The notes: generated by a model not told the origin, from the letters alone. Positions 1 to 8,609 are shown, counted from the first letter of the stretch. The stretch is DNA of 64,000 bases from Bifidobacterium pseudolongum subsp. globosum (GCF_004155535.1 NZ_RYUH01000004.1:1-64000), one strand, 5' to 3'. Made by a program: numbers and translations.

Positions 1-2
1 AT

Positions 3-22
3 CATTTCGGACACACGAAATG
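3..22. repeat. Short hairpin at the left edge
   Basis: Seven-base arms CATTTCG (3-9) and CGAAATG (16-22) flank a six-base loop. It could be an operator or a terminator for a gene outside the window; there is no T-run. The rest of 1-120 shows no convincing coding sequence. Confidence 0.3.
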
Positions 23-123
23 GCCAGGCGCCATAATGACCGGACACATCATGAACACCCCGACACGCCAATCGGCAGAAGGCTTCAGCTCAGATTAGAG
101 ACACATCTTTTGGCGTATAACCC

Positions 124-151
124 TGATAATCGTTATCGAACCGGTTCGATA
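124..151 (+). promoter_or_regulatory. Sucrose phosphorylase promoter with palindromic operator
   Basis: TATCGAACCGGTTCGATA at 134-151 is a perfect 18-bp palindrome with a central CG, the architecture of LacI-family operators. An extended -10-like TGATAAT lies directly upstream at 124-130, so a bound repressor would block the promoter or the start of transcription. The operator is about 120 bp before the gene start. The regulator is not encoded in the window. The -10 assignment is weaker than the palindrome, because no good -35 was found. Confidence 0.5.
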
Positions 152-273
152 CGGTGCGTATGCAGCTCACCGAATGCAAGCGCATCTGTGCTGAACCAGC
201 TCCCGGGCTACCGGACCGTTTGATCCCAACGGCGTGATTGATCGACCATAACCGACTCGACGAGGAGGAACTC

Positions 274-1791
274 GTGAAGAACAAAGTGCAGCTCATCACC
301 TATGCGGACCGACTGGGCGATGGCAATCTCGCATCCCTGACCGACATCCTGCGCACACGTTTCGCCGGTGTATACGAAGGCGTGCATATCCTGCCGTTCT
401 TCACGCCGTTCGACGGCGCCGACGCCGGCTTCGACCCCATCGACCACACGAACGTGGACCCGCGCCTCGGCGACTGGGATGACATCGCCGAACTTTCCAA
501 GACGCACGACATCATGGTCGATGCGATCGTCAACCACATGAGCTGGCAGTCGCGCCAGTTCCAGGACGTGCTCAAGCGTGGCGAGGAATCCGAGTATTAC
601 CCGATGTTCCTGACGATGAGCTCGGTGTTCCCGGACGGCGCGACCGAAGAGGAGCTCGCCGGGATCTACCGCCCGCGTCCGGGCCTGCCGTTCACCCACT
701 ACACCTTCGCTGGCAAGACGCGTCTGGTGTGGGTCACGTTCACGCCGCAGCAGGTGGACATCGACACCGACTCCGCCGAAGGCTGGGCGTATCTGATGTC
801 GATCTTCGACCAGATGGGCGCATCGCACGTCAAGTACATCCGCCTTGACGCCGTGGGCTACGGCGCGAAAGAGGCCGGCACGAGCTGCTTCATGACCCCC
901 AAGACCTTCGCGCTGATCTCCCGTTTGCGCGAGGAGGCCGCCAAGCGCGGGCTCGAGATCCTCATCGAGGTGCACTCGTACTACAAGAAGCAGGTGGAGA
1001 TCGCCGCGAAGGTGGACCGCGTCTACGACTTCGCGCTGCCCCCGCTGCTGCTGCATTCGCTGTTCACCGGCCGTGTGGACGCGCTCGCGCACTGGACCGA
1101 GATCCGCCCGAACAACGCCGTCACTGTGCTGGACGCGCACGACGGCATCGGTGTCATCGACATCGGCTCCGACCAGCTCGACCGCTCGCTCAAGGGCCTT
1201 GTTCCCGACGAGGACGTGGACAACATGGTCGAGACGATCGCGAAGAACACGCACGGCGAGTCGAAGGCCGCGACCGGCGCTGCCGCATCGAACCTCGACC
1301 TGTACCAGGTGAATTCCACGTATTATTCCGCGCTCGGCTGCAACGACCAGCACTACATCGCCGCGCGCGCCGTGCAGTTCTTCCTCCCCGGCGTGCCGCA
1401 GGTGTACTACGTCGGCGCGCTCGCCGGCGTCAACGACATGGAGCTGCTCAAGCGCACCAACGTCGGCCGCGACATCAACCGCCACTACTACACGACCGCG
1501 GAGATCGACGCGAACCTCGGGCGCCCCGTGGTGCGCGCGCTCAACATGCTTGCGAAGTTCCGCAATGAGCTGCCTGCGTTCAACGGCGACTTCGACTACG
1601 CCGTCGACGGCGAGACGATGCGTTTCACGTGGAACGGTGGGGTGACATCCGCCACCCTGAGCTTCACGCCGTCGCAGGGCATGGGCGCAGACAACACGCA
1701 GCCCGTGGCCGCGCTCGCGTGGGCAGACGCCGCCGGCGAGCACACGAGCGACGATCTGATCGCGAATCCGCCTGTGGTGCACATGGACTGA
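274..1791 (+). CDS. scrP: Sucrose phosphorylase (GH13_18)
   Basis: Converts sucrose and phosphate into alpha-glucose-1-phosphate and fructose in the cytoplasm, feeding the fructose-6-phosphate (bifid) shunt while saving ATP. The 505-residue protein matches the B. adolescentis sucrose phosphorylase almost throughout. The retaining GH13 residues fall at the same numbers: nucleophile Asp192 (IRLDAVGYG), acid/base Glu232 (LIEVHS) and stabiliser Asp290 (DAHDGIG). I chose GTG at 274 because GAGGAGG lies just upstream and the protein then begins VKNKVQLITYADRLGDG, as in the family; an in-frame TTG at 238 lacks this support. A sucrose-type MFS gene follows 50 bp later, suggesting one operon under the upstream palindrome. 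Identification is very secure. Confidence 0.97.
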   Translation: MKNKVQLITYADRLGDGNLASLTDILRTRFAGVYEGVHILPFFTPFDGADAGFDPIDHTNVDPRLGDWDDIAELSKTHDIMVDAIVNHMSWQSRQFQDVLKRGEESEYYPMFLTMSSVFPDGATEEELAGIYRPRPGLPFTHYTFAGKTRLVWVTFTPQQVDIDTDSAEGWAYLMSIFDQMGASHVKYIRLDAVGYGAKEAGTSCFMTPKTFALISRLREEAAKRGLEILIEVHSYYKKQVEIAAKVDRVYDFALPPLLLHSLFTGRVDALAHWTEIRPNNAVTVLDAHDGIGVIDIGSDQLDRSLKGLVPDEDVDNMVETIAKNTHGESKAATGAAASNLDLYQVNSTYYSALGCNDQHYIAARAVQFFLPGVPQVYYVGALAGVNDMELLKRTNVGRDINRHYYTTAEIDANLGRPVVRALNMLAKFRNELPAFNGDFDYAVDGETMRFTWNGGVTSATLSFTPSQGMGADNTQPVAALAWADAAGEHTSDDLIANPPVVHMD

Positions 1792-1841
1792 ACGCCGCAG
1801 CATTCCAGCAATTCCAGCGATGAGCCAGAAAAGAGCAGATC

Positions 1842-3443
1842 ATGGTTGACGAACAAGGCGCCGGCGGCAAGCCGGGTTCCAACGGGTACATCCGTCCGGG
1901 CATCGACGACCGGCCCGACTTCGACAAAGCGTTGAGTCGGGAAGACAAGGAGAACATCGCGCGTCTGACCGCGCCGATGCCGAAGAAGCGTGCCGCCGAA
2001 AGCACCGTGGACGACGAGCAGGTGCAGGGCACGAAACTCGCGACCGATTCGCAGGCCGCCGGCTCCGGCATGGCCGCACTCGCCGCCGTCGACACCGCGG
2101 TACCCGACGAGGCTTCCGCGTTCATGGACATGCGCGACCCGATGGTCTCCGCGGACGGCCACCGGCCGACGAAGACGGAGATCGTGCGCCTCGGCATCGG
2201 CTTCACCGTATCTGCCGTCGCATGCGCGATCCCGTGGGTCGCGCTGAGCACGGTCATCCTGCCGCGCGTGTTCGAGCAGCTCGACGCCGGCAGCAAGGTG
2301 TTCATGCTCGGCCTCGTCAATTCGATCGGCGCGTTCGTCGCGCTCGTCGCGAACATCGTCTTCGGCACGCTCTCCGACCAGACGCGCTCGCGCTTCGGCA
2401 AGCGCACGCCGTGGATCGTGCTCGGCGGGCTCATCACCGGCCTGAGCATCGGCGCGATCGCGTTCGCGCGCTCGGAAGCGCTCATCGTGACGCTGTGGTG
2501 CCTCGCGCAGATGGGCTACAACATGATGCTTGCGCCATACGTCGCCGTGATGTCCGACCGCGTGCCCGACAAAGTCCGCGGCACGATCTCCGGGTTCTAC
2601 GGCGCGGGCATCGCCGTCGGCCAGACGCTCGGCTCGGTCGTCGGCGCCGCGTTCCTCACCCGCGGCAACGCCGGCATATTCCAGGCGTGGATGATGGGCT
2701 TCGGCATCTTCGCGCTCGTCGGTATCTTCGTCGTGGTCGTGTGGCCGCGCGAACGCTCGAGCAAATTCGAAGAGCAGGGCGAGGCGCTCAGTGCGCGCAG
2801 CATTCTGCGCAACTTCCGCCCGCCGCGCAACGCGCCCGACTTCTATTACGCGCTCGTGGGCCGCACGCTGATGATGGGCGGCTACTGGATGATCACGACG
2901 TACCAGCTGTACATCGCACAGGACTACATCTATGCGGGCGATCCAAAGGCGACCGACAAGGCCGCCGCGATCATCGCGACGATGGGTGTCATCACGCTCG
3001 TCGTCTCGCTCATCGCCGCCGTCACGGCCGGGCCGATCACCGACCGCATCGGCCGGCGCAAGCTGCCGATCGCGCTCGCGAGCTGCCTGTTCGCCGTCGG
3101 TGCCGCCATGCCGCTGCTGTTCCGCTCGCCGATGGGCATGTATCTGTTCGCGGCGATCGCGGGCCTCGGGTACGGCGTCTACAACGCGATCGACCAGGCG
3201 CTCAACGTGGCCGTGCTGCCCAATCCGAAGGAGGCGGGCAAGGATCTGGGCATCCTCAACCTCGCGAACACGCTTTCCACGGTCATCGGCACGATGATGA
3301 CGTCGATCGTCGTCTCGGTCGCGAAGTTCGTGATGCATTCATCCGGCACTCCTACTGCGGCCTATGCATGGGTGTTCGTCGTCGCGATCGTCATCGTGCT
3401 CATCGCCGCCGCACTCATCATGCGCATCCGCAACGTCAAGTGA
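1842..3443 (+). CDS. scrT: MFS transporter, probable sucrose permease
   Basis: Polytopic MFS protein of 533 residues, likely importing sucrose for the phosphorylase encoded directly upstream. About 110 cytoplasmic residues precede the first membrane segment and contain YIRPGIDDRPDFDKAL and DMRDPMVSADGHRPTK. The membrane part follows, with MFS loop signatures such as SDQTRSRFGKRTPW (loop 2-3) and DRIGRRKL (loop 8-9). The start ATG has only a weak AGAGCAG ribosome site, and the spacing to scrP fits cotranscription. The substrate is inferred from context: the bifidobacterial scrP-scrT pairing is known, but nothing in the sequence proves sucrose. A paralogue with the same N-terminal motif follows at 3785. 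Confidence 0.82.
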   Translation: MVDEQGAGGKPGSNGYIRPGIDDRPDFDKALSREDKENIARLTAPMPKKRAAESTVDDEQVQGTKLATDSQAAGSGMAALAAVDTAVPDEASAFMDMRDPMVSADGHRPTKTEIVRLGIGFTVSAVACAIPWVALSTVILPRVFEQLDAGSKVFMLGLVNSIGAFVALVANIVFGTLSDQTRSRFGKRTPWIVLGGLITGLSIGAIAFARSEALIVTLWCLAQMGYNMMLAPYVAVMSDRVPDKVRGTISGFYGAGIAVGQTLGSVVGAAFLTRGNAGIFQAWMMGFGIFALVGIFVVVVWPRERSSKFEEQGEALSARSILRNFRPPRNAPDFYYALVGRTLMMGGYWMITTYQLYIAQDYIYAGDPKATDKAAAIIATMGVITLVVSLIAAVTAGPITDRIGRRKLPIALASCLFAVGAAMPLLFRSPMGMYLFAAIAGLGYGVYNAIDQALNVAVLPNPKEAGKDLGILNLANTLSTVIGTMMTSIVVSVAKFVMHSSGTPTAAYAWVFVVAIVIVLIAAALIMRIRNVK

Positions 3444-3784
3444 TTGCCGGGGTGGGGCCGGCATGTGATTCGGCTAGCTCCCCGATGCCTTCCTCTCTAC
3501 GGGGGTACCTCTTCGCTACGGGTAGTGCCCTTTCTGCTACGGGTAGTGCTTTTTCGGATAAAGGCCACATATAATCGTTGGAACATAGCGGTTTTTAGGG
3601 GCAGGTAGACCGGAAAAGCACTACCCGTAGCGAGGGAAGTACTACCCGTAACAAAAACAGACACGATGATCATACCGGCGATGAACTCAGCAGAATGGGG
3701 GAGTTCCCCATTCCTGTCCCATACACAATGCGCGGTGGGCGGCAACGGCTGCGCGCACCGTACAGTGCGGCTATCGTTGTCTGT
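3444..3784. repeat. Intergenic region with inverted GCTACGGGTAGTGC repeats
   Basis: No gene. The motif GCTACGGGTAGTGC occurs forward at 3515-3528 and 3536-3549, with a degenerate copy near 3497-3510. Its reverse complement GCACTACCCGTAGC occurs at 3618-3631, with a variant near 3638-3652. The copies enclose about 70 bp containing a TATAAT box at 3570-3575. A separate 8-bp hairpin GAATGGGG/CCCCATTC lies at 3693-3713, before the next gene. The arrangement suggests paired operator sites around a promoter, or long alternative RNA hairpins. Confidence 0.55.
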
Positions 3785-5356
3785 ATGAACGATCAGTCAC
3801 CGCAACAGAACCCAAACGAGCCCGAGCGCCCTGCGCCGCGCCCGTTCCCGAACTCCGACTACGTGCGTCCGGGCATCGACGACCGCCCCGATCTGGACAA
3901 GGCGCTCACCGCCGAAGACAAACGGGCCGTCGCGCGCTTGGCCGTGCGCCAGAAGCCGAAGACGCCGCCCGCCGCAGCCGACCAGCCGGAAGTGCAGGCC
4001 GCCGCGATGGGTGTCACCGCGCCCGTCGGTGGTGCGGACGAGCCTGTGCCAGACCTCGAGTCCGCGTTCCTCGACATGCGCGACCCGATGGTGGACGCCA
4101 ACGGCGACCGCCCCACAAAACCCCAGATCCTGCGCATGAAGATCGGCTTCGCGTGCACGGCGTTCTTCCTTGCGTTCGCGCTCGCCGCGCTTAACATCAC
4201 GCTTGTTCCGCAGGAGCTCGACGCGCTGAGCGGCCCGGTGGGTGGTGCCATCGGGCTCGCCTGGGTGCTCGGTGTGGGCATCCTGTGCTCATTCGTCGCC
4301 ACGATCTTCTTCCTGCCGCTGTCCGACCACACGCGCACGCCATTCGGCAGGCGCGCGCCGTGGTTCGCCGGCGGCACGATCCTCTCCGTCATCTTCGCGT
4401 TCTCGCTGGGCGCGTGCCATGCGCCGGTCGCCGTCGGCATCGTCTGGGCGATCATGCAGATCGGCATCGCCGCCACGCTGTGTTCACTGCACGCGTCGCT
4501 CGGCGAGCGCGTCCCCGACAAATTCCGCGACGCCGTGGGCCGGTGGCGCACGATCGGCCTGCTCGCGGGCCTCGTGTGCGGCATCTGGCTCGGCGTGCTC
4601 ATGGCGCATAATCCGGCCGCGGGCATGGATCTGTGCGCAATCGGCCTGCTCATTGCGGGCATTGTGGGCCTGTTCGTCATACCGCGCGAATCGTCGACGG
4701 TCTATTCGCGCGCCAGGCCGATGACGAACGACGATCTGCTCGTGACGCTGCGCGTGCCGCACCCGACGCGCACATGGCGCATGATCTGCTTCACGCGCTT
4801 GTTCGCATCGGCTGGTGCTGTGCTTGACATCGCGTTCGTTTGGTTCGTCGTACGCTATTTGCGCGGCGCCGACGCTGGTCTCGATGTGCGCGCCACCATG
4901 GTCATGGTTGCGCTCATGGGTCTGCTGGCGTGCGCGATGGCGCTTCTGGGTGAAGGTGTCGCCGACCTCATCCGTTCGTCAACAGACAACGATTATCTCG
5001 TGCTCGGCTTGGGCGTTGTGCTGTCCATCGTGGCGGCGGTCGTACCGCTCGTCAGCTATACCACCATCGGATTGTATGTGTTTGCGGGCGTCGGCGGATT
5101 TGCCGTGCACATGATTGATGACTCACTGCAAGCTATCGCCATCTCCTCGGTGCCGCAGCTCGACCGCACGGCCGGCTACCTCGCCGTGTTCAACTCGAGT
5201 GCGACGCTCGGGCGTCTGCTCGGCGTTGCGGCCGGCGGATTCGTTTTCGCCTATGCGGCCACGTTCTCGAGCGTCTTCCTGTGGGCGGCGGTCGCGTTCG
5301 CGCTCGCTGGGGTATGTGCGGCTGTGGCGATTGCCTCGTCACGCAAGCGGGGATGA
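3785..5356 (+). CDS. MFS transporter, paralogue of the upstream sucrose-type permease
   Basis: A 523-residue MFS permease. Like its neighbour it has a long cytoplasmic N-terminus with YVRPGIDDRPDLDKAL and DMRDPMVDANGDRPTK, then about twelve hydrophobic segments with SDHTRTPFGRRAPW in loop 2-3. It is more divergent in the second half and lacks the DRIGRR loop 8-9 signature. I start it at ATG 3785 so that the N-terminus aligns with the neighbour. There is no Shine-Dalgarno sequence there, so translation may be leaderless or inefficient; an in-frame ATG at 3695 sits inside a hairpin. The tandem position implies duplication followed by change of substrate. Substrate unknown. Confidence 0.75.
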   Translation: MNDQSPQQNPNEPERPAPRPFPNSDYVRPGIDDRPDLDKALTAEDKRAVARLAVRQKPKTPPAAADQPEVQAAAMGVTAPVGGADEPVPDLESAFLDMRDPMVDANGDRPTKPQILRMKIGFACTAFFLAFALAALNITLVPQELDALSGPVGGAIGLAWVLGVGILCSFVATIFFLPLSDHTRTPFGRRAPWFAGGTILSVIFAFSLGACHAPVAVGIVWAIMQIGIAATLCSLHASLGERVPDKFRDAVGRWRTIGLLAGLVCGIWLGVLMAHNPAAGMDLCAIGLLIAGIVGLFVIPRESSTVYSRARPMTNDDLLVTLRVPHPTRTWRMICFTRLFASAGAVLDIAFVWFVVRYLRGADAGLDVRATMVMVALMGLLACAMALLGEGVADLIRSSTDNDYLVLGLGVVLSIVAAVVPLVSYTTIGLYVFAGVGGFAVHMIDDSLQAIAISSVPQLDRTAGYLAVFNSSATLGRLLGVAAGGFVFAYAATFSSVFLWAAVAFALAGVCAAVAIASSRKRG

Positions 5357-5484
5357 TGTGACTGCCTGACCGCCGAGCCGCCCGTATTGCAGATGAAGTT
5401 GTCTCGCTATGTGGATAAACGAGGATGATGCAGGGTGGCTCGGCGTAGGTTCGGTGCCAACGTGATGACCACGCAGGATACACG

Positions 5485-5558
5485 AAAGGAGGCTCGTCAT
5501 GGCCGGTAATGCACGACTGCAGATTGTACGAATTATTATCTCGCCATCGGCGAGCTGA
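5485..5558 (+). CDS. Leader peptide of 19 residues, Ile/Val-rich
   Basis: A short ORF from ATG 5499 to TGA 5556-5558 encodes MAGNARLQIVRIIISPSAS. It has an excellent ribosome site AAAGGAGG (5485-5492) six bases before the ATG. The run Ile-Val-Arg-Ile-Ile-Ile has the form of branched-chain amino-acid control codons, as in leader peptides described upstream of ilvB in other Actinobacteria. Mutually exclusive hairpins and a terminator follow at 5578-5643. It probably acts in cis as a sensor of Ile/Val-tRNA charging for the MFS gene at 5694. The feature span includes the ribosome site. Confidence 0.65.
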
Positions 5559-5577
5559 TTCGTATATCCGAACACAG

Positions 5578-5643
5578 CCCCGCCGATGGTGGCGGGGATG
5601 GATCGTGAACTACCTCGGACCCCGCCATGTGTGCGGGGTTTTT
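5578..5643 (+). promoter_or_regulatory. Transcription attenuator: competing hairpins and terminator
   Basis: Three GC-rich segments can pair two ways. CCCCGCC (5578-5584) pairs with GGCGGGG (5591-5597). TGGCGGGG (5590-5597) can instead pair with CCCCGCCA (5620-5627), forming an antiterminator. ACCCCGC (5619-5625) pairs with GCGGGGT (5633-5639) and is followed by TTTTT (5639-5643), a rho-independent terminator. An additional TCGCC/GGCGA stem (5541-5553) lies inside the leader peptide ORF. Ribosome position on the Ile/Val codons would select between the folds. Confidence 0.65.
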
Positions 5644-5693
5644 GCGTTTGTGCCCCAATCCATGAACGCAGGCACACTACCAGGAGGTTTTTC

Positions 5694-7067
5694 ATGACCG
5701 CAGTCGAAACAGAGGCGGAATCCGCCGCAGCCACATTCGCCCGGCCGGCGTCGCGCGCAGCACGCTCGTCGGTGGGCACGATCATCGCCGCATCCATGGT
5801 GGGCACGACGATTGAATTCTACGATTTCTACGCGTACGGCACCGCCGCGGCGAACTATTTCCCGCACGTGTTCTTCTCCGACACCACGAACCCGACCGTC
5901 GCGCTGCTGCTCTCGCTCGTCACCTTCGCCGTCGCGTTCCTCGCGCGGCCGGTCGGTTCGCTCATCTTCGGGCATTTCGGCGATTCGATCGGGCGCAAGG
6001 CGACGCTCGTCGTCTCGCTCATGACGATGGGCGTCGCGACGTTCCTCATCGGCTGCCTGCCCGGTTACGACGCGTGGGGCGTGTGGGCCGTGCTCGCGCT
6101 GTGCGTGTGCCGCTTCGTGCAGGGTATCGGCCTTGGCGGTGAATGGTCGGGCGCGGCGCTCGTCGCGACCGAAAACGCGCCGGCGGACAAGCGCGCGCTG
6201 TACGGCTCGTTCCCGGAGCTGGGCGCGCCGATCGGATTCTTCCTGTGCAACGGCACATACGTGCTGCTCGAGATGTTCAATGACGACGCGGCGATGCTCG
6301 CGTGGGGGTGGCGCGTGCCGTTCCTGTTGTCGTCTCTGCTCGTGGTCGTCGGTCTGCTTGTGCGTGTGCACATGGAGGAGACGCCCGCGTTCCGGGCCGC
6401 GCAGCAGGGCCAGCGTGTCGTCAAGGCGCCGGCCGTCGAGGTGTTCCGCACGAGCTGGCGGCAGGTGCTGCAGGCCACGTTCCTCGTGGCCGTCACCTAC
6501 ACGCTGTTCTACACGCTCGCCACATGGTCGCTCGCATGGGCCACGAAAAGCGACGCACAGGGCGGCGGCGGACTCGGCTTCTCCACCAAGGAGTACATGA
6601 CGATGCTCATGGTCTCCGTATGTGTGTTCGCGGTGTTCATCGTGCTCTCGTGCGTCTTCGCGGACCGGCTGGGCCGCCGGCGCGTGATTATCGGTTCGTC
6701 GGTCGCGCTGCTCGTCTTCGCCGCAGTGTTCCCATTGCTGATGAACCGCAATGTCGTCGGCGTGCACAACACCGCCGCCGCGATGCTGTTCCTGTGTATC
6801 GGCTTCGCGCTCATGGGCATCGCGTTCGGGCCGATCGGGGCGCTGCTGCCGGAACTGTTCAGCGTCAACGTGCGCTACACCGGCTCCGGCATCGGCTACA
6901 ACCTCGCGGCGATCGTGGGCGCGGCGTTCGTGCCGTCGGTCGCCACCTGGCTCTCGTCGCATTGGGGTGTCGGCTCGGTCGGCCTCTATCTGGGTGTCAT
7001 GGCGCTGTGCTGCCTTGTGGCGATCCTGACGTGCCATGAGACGAGGGACGTGGATTACATGCAGTGA
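5694..7067 (+). CDS. MFS transporter of the MHS (metabolite:H+ symporter) family
   Basis: A 457-residue membrane protein with the MHS hallmarks: TTIEFYDFYAYGTAA in the first helix, FGHFGDSIGRK in loop 2-3, and RFVQGIGLGGEWSGAALVATE in helix 4. Family members carry small organic acids, betaines or shikimate with protons. ATG 5694 has AGGAGG (5682-5687) at ideal spacing. Regulation appears to be by the upstream Ile/Val-leader attenuator, and the next gene is ilvC. A branched-chain amino acid, a 2-keto acid or a pathway intermediate is therefore the best guess for its substrate; this is inference from regulation and position only. Confidence 0.85.
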   Translation: MTAVETEAESAAATFARPASRAARSSVGTIIAASMVGTTIEFYDFYAYGTAAANYFPHVFFSDTTNPTVALLLSLVTFAVAFLARPVGSLIFGHFGDSIGRKATLVVSLMTMGVATFLIGCLPGYDAWGVWAVLALCVCRFVQGIGLGGEWSGAALVATENAPADKRALYGSFPELGAPIGFFLCNGTYVLLEMFNDDAAMLAWGWRVPFLLSSLLVVVGLLVRVHMEETPAFRAAQQGQRVVKAPAVEVFRTSWRQVLQATFLVAVTYTLFYTLATWSLAWATKSDAQGGGGLGFSTKEYMTMLMVSVCVFAVFIVLSCVFADRLGRRRVIIGSSVALLVFAAVFPLLMNRNVVGVHNTAAAMLFLCIGFALMGIAFGPIGALLPELFSVNVRYTGSGIGYNLAAIVGAAFVPSVATWLSSHWGVGSVGLYLGVMALCCLVAILTCHETRDVDYMQ

Positions 7068-7463
7068 TCCGCTCCATGCGTTCGGTATGTGCAAGTGATG
7101 GGGAGGAGGTGCGTTGCGGCGTCATGAACCGCAGGGTAAGCGTCCACCATGTGGACATGACATCTTGCTGATGTAAGACAAACGGAGCCGGGTGTGCGCC
7201 ATTTTTCACAAGGAAATGTGTGCATCTCGAAAAGAAAGCGCCGGGGGTATCCAAAAGATGGACTCGGGGCCGAAGCGCTTGGATATTTCAGTAATATGAG
7301 GATTCAGTTTTGGAGGCAAAAGCTCCAACACAGTGGGAAACTCGCGTACACGAATCGCCGTTCCGAACCACGGGGCGCGGTTCATGTAACAGACCAATAC
7401 ACACAAGCATCGCGGCAGGCTAAGATGCCCGCGCTGCAGAAAACAAACAAAGGAGTGCCAAAC
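7068..7463 (+). other. Non-coding leader region of ilvC
   Basis: About 400 bp without a convincing gene. It contains small stem-loops (GTCCAC/GTGGAC near 7141-7155; TTGGAG/CTCCAA at 7310-7328) but no clear terminator. Two short ORFs with weak ribosome sites could be leader peptides, but neither is notably rich in Ile, Val or Leu, so I do not call an attenuator. The length suggests post-initiation control of ilvC. Confidence 0.35.
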
Positions 7464-8525
7464 ATGGCAGCACAGATCTGGTACGAAGACGACGGCGATC
7501 TTTCGGTTCTCGATGGCAAGAAGGTCGCGATCATCGGTTACGGCTCGCAGGGCCACGCGCACGCGCTCAACCTGCGTGACTCCGGTGTGGACGTCGTTGT
7601 CGGCCTGCGCCCGAACTCGAAGTCCGTGGAATTCGCCAAGGAGCAGGGGCTGGAAGTCAAGAGCGTTCCGGAAGCCGCTGCCGAGGCCGATGTGATCATG
7701 ATCCTGGCTCCTGACCAGTATCAGAAGGGCATCTGGGAGAACGACATCGAGCCGAACATCAAGGAAGGCGCCGCCCTGGCCTTCGCCCACGGCTTCAACA
7801 TCCACTACGGCTACATCAAGCCGTCCGAGGACCACCCGGTCTTCATGGTCGCCCCGAAGGGCCCGGGCCACATCGTCCGCCGCGAGTATGCGGCCGGCCG
7901 CGGCGTCCCGGTCGTGACCGCCGTTGAGCAGGATCCGCGTGGCGACGGCTGGGATCTGGCCCTCGCGTACGCCAAGGCCATCGGTGCCCTGCGCGCCGGC
8001 GCCATCAAGACCACCTTCAAGGAGGAGACCGAGACCGATCTCTTCGGTGAGCAGAACGTGCTCCTCGGTGGCGTCAACAAGCTCGTCGAGATGGGCTTCG
8101 AGGTCCTCACCGACGCCGGCTACCAGCCGGAGATCGCCTACTTCGAGGTCTGCCACGAGCTCAAGATGATCGTGGACCTCATGAACGAAGGCGGCCTGAA
8201 CAAGGATCGTTGGAGCTGCTCCGACACCGCCCAGTACGGCGATTATGTCAACACCGTGATCGACGAGCACGCCCGCGAGCGCATGCAGTACCACCTGCAG
8301 CGCATCCAGGACGGCTCCTTCGCCCAGGAGTTCATGGACGACCAGGCCGCTGGCGCCCCGAAGTTCAAGCAGCTTCAGGAAGAGTACTCGAACGTCCGTA
8401 TCGAGGAAGTCGGCCCGAAGCTCCGCGCGATGTTCTCCTGGAACAACGAAGCCGCGAAGGACGCCGATGAGGCCAACTCCTTCACCGGCAAGATCGCCCG
8501 CGCCCAGGTCCAGGACGCTGAGTGA
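7464..8525 (+). CDS. ilvC: Ketol-acid reductoisomerase (NADP+)
   Basis: Second common step of branched-chain amino-acid synthesis: isomerises and reduces 2-acetolactate and 2-aceto-2-hydroxybutyrate to the 2,3-dihydroxy acids, using NADPH and Mg2+. The 353-residue class I enzyme has the dinucleotide-binding loop [17 protein letters not shown] (residues 25 on), the conserved HGFNIHYG and [12 protein letters not shown] segments, and the C-terminal knotted domain with [12 protein letters not shown] and the metal-binding [19 protein letters not shown]. Start ATG 7464 has AAAGGAG eight bases upstream; a longer in-frame reading from 7194 adds unrelated sequence. A strong terminator follows at 8571. 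Confidence 0.97.
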   Translation: MAAQIWYEDDGDLSVLDGKKVAIIGYGSQGHAHALNLRDSGVDVVVGLRPNSKSVEFAKEQGLEVKSVPEAAAEADVIMILAPDQYQKGIWENDIEPNIKEGAALAFAHGFNIHYGYIKPSEDHPVFMVAPKGPGHIVRREYAAGRGVPVVTAVEQDPRGDGWDLALAYAKAIGALRAGAIKTTFKEETETDLFGEQNVLLGGVNKLVEMGFEVLTDAGYQPEIAYFEVCHELKMIVDLMNEGGLNKDRWSCSDTAQYGDYVNTVIDEHARERMQYHLQRIQDGSFAQEFMDDQAAGAPKFKQLQEEYSNVRIEEVGPKLRAMFSWNNEAAKDADEANSFTGKIARAQVQDAE

Positions 8526-8531
8526 TTGTGG

Positions 8532-8609
8532 CCCGGCCCCAACCGGCCGGGTAGCCTGACTTAGGTTTCAAGGTGGGGGTGCACAACAACCGTTGTGCAC
8601 CCCACCTTT
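8532..8609. terminator. Terminator hairpins after ilvC
   Basis: A first stem CCCGGCC/GGCCGGG (8532-8551) is followed by a much longer one. GTGCACAAC (8579-8587) pairs with GTTGTGCAC (8592-8600), and the stem continues outward through GGTGGGG/CCCACC with one bulged G, ending in TTT (8607-8609). It can act in both directions between ilvC and the minus-strand ATPase. Beyond it, 8610-8845 shows nothing recognisable. Confidence 0.75.

Noticed and set aside
208-1803. Long open frame antisense to sucrose phosphorylase (531 codons)
   Set aside because: Low-complexity Val/Arg/His-rich translation with no motif; typical antisense shadow of a GC-rich gene.
5509-5697. 62-codon ORF overlapping the attenuator
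   Set aside because: It runs through the terminator hairpin without a ribosome site; the overlapping 19-codon ORF at 5499 has a perfect one and explains the region better.
7068-7463. A second leader-peptide attenuator before ilvC
   Set aside because: Candidate short ORFs have weak ribosome sites and few Ile/Val/Leu codons, and no terminator hairpin with a T-run was found.
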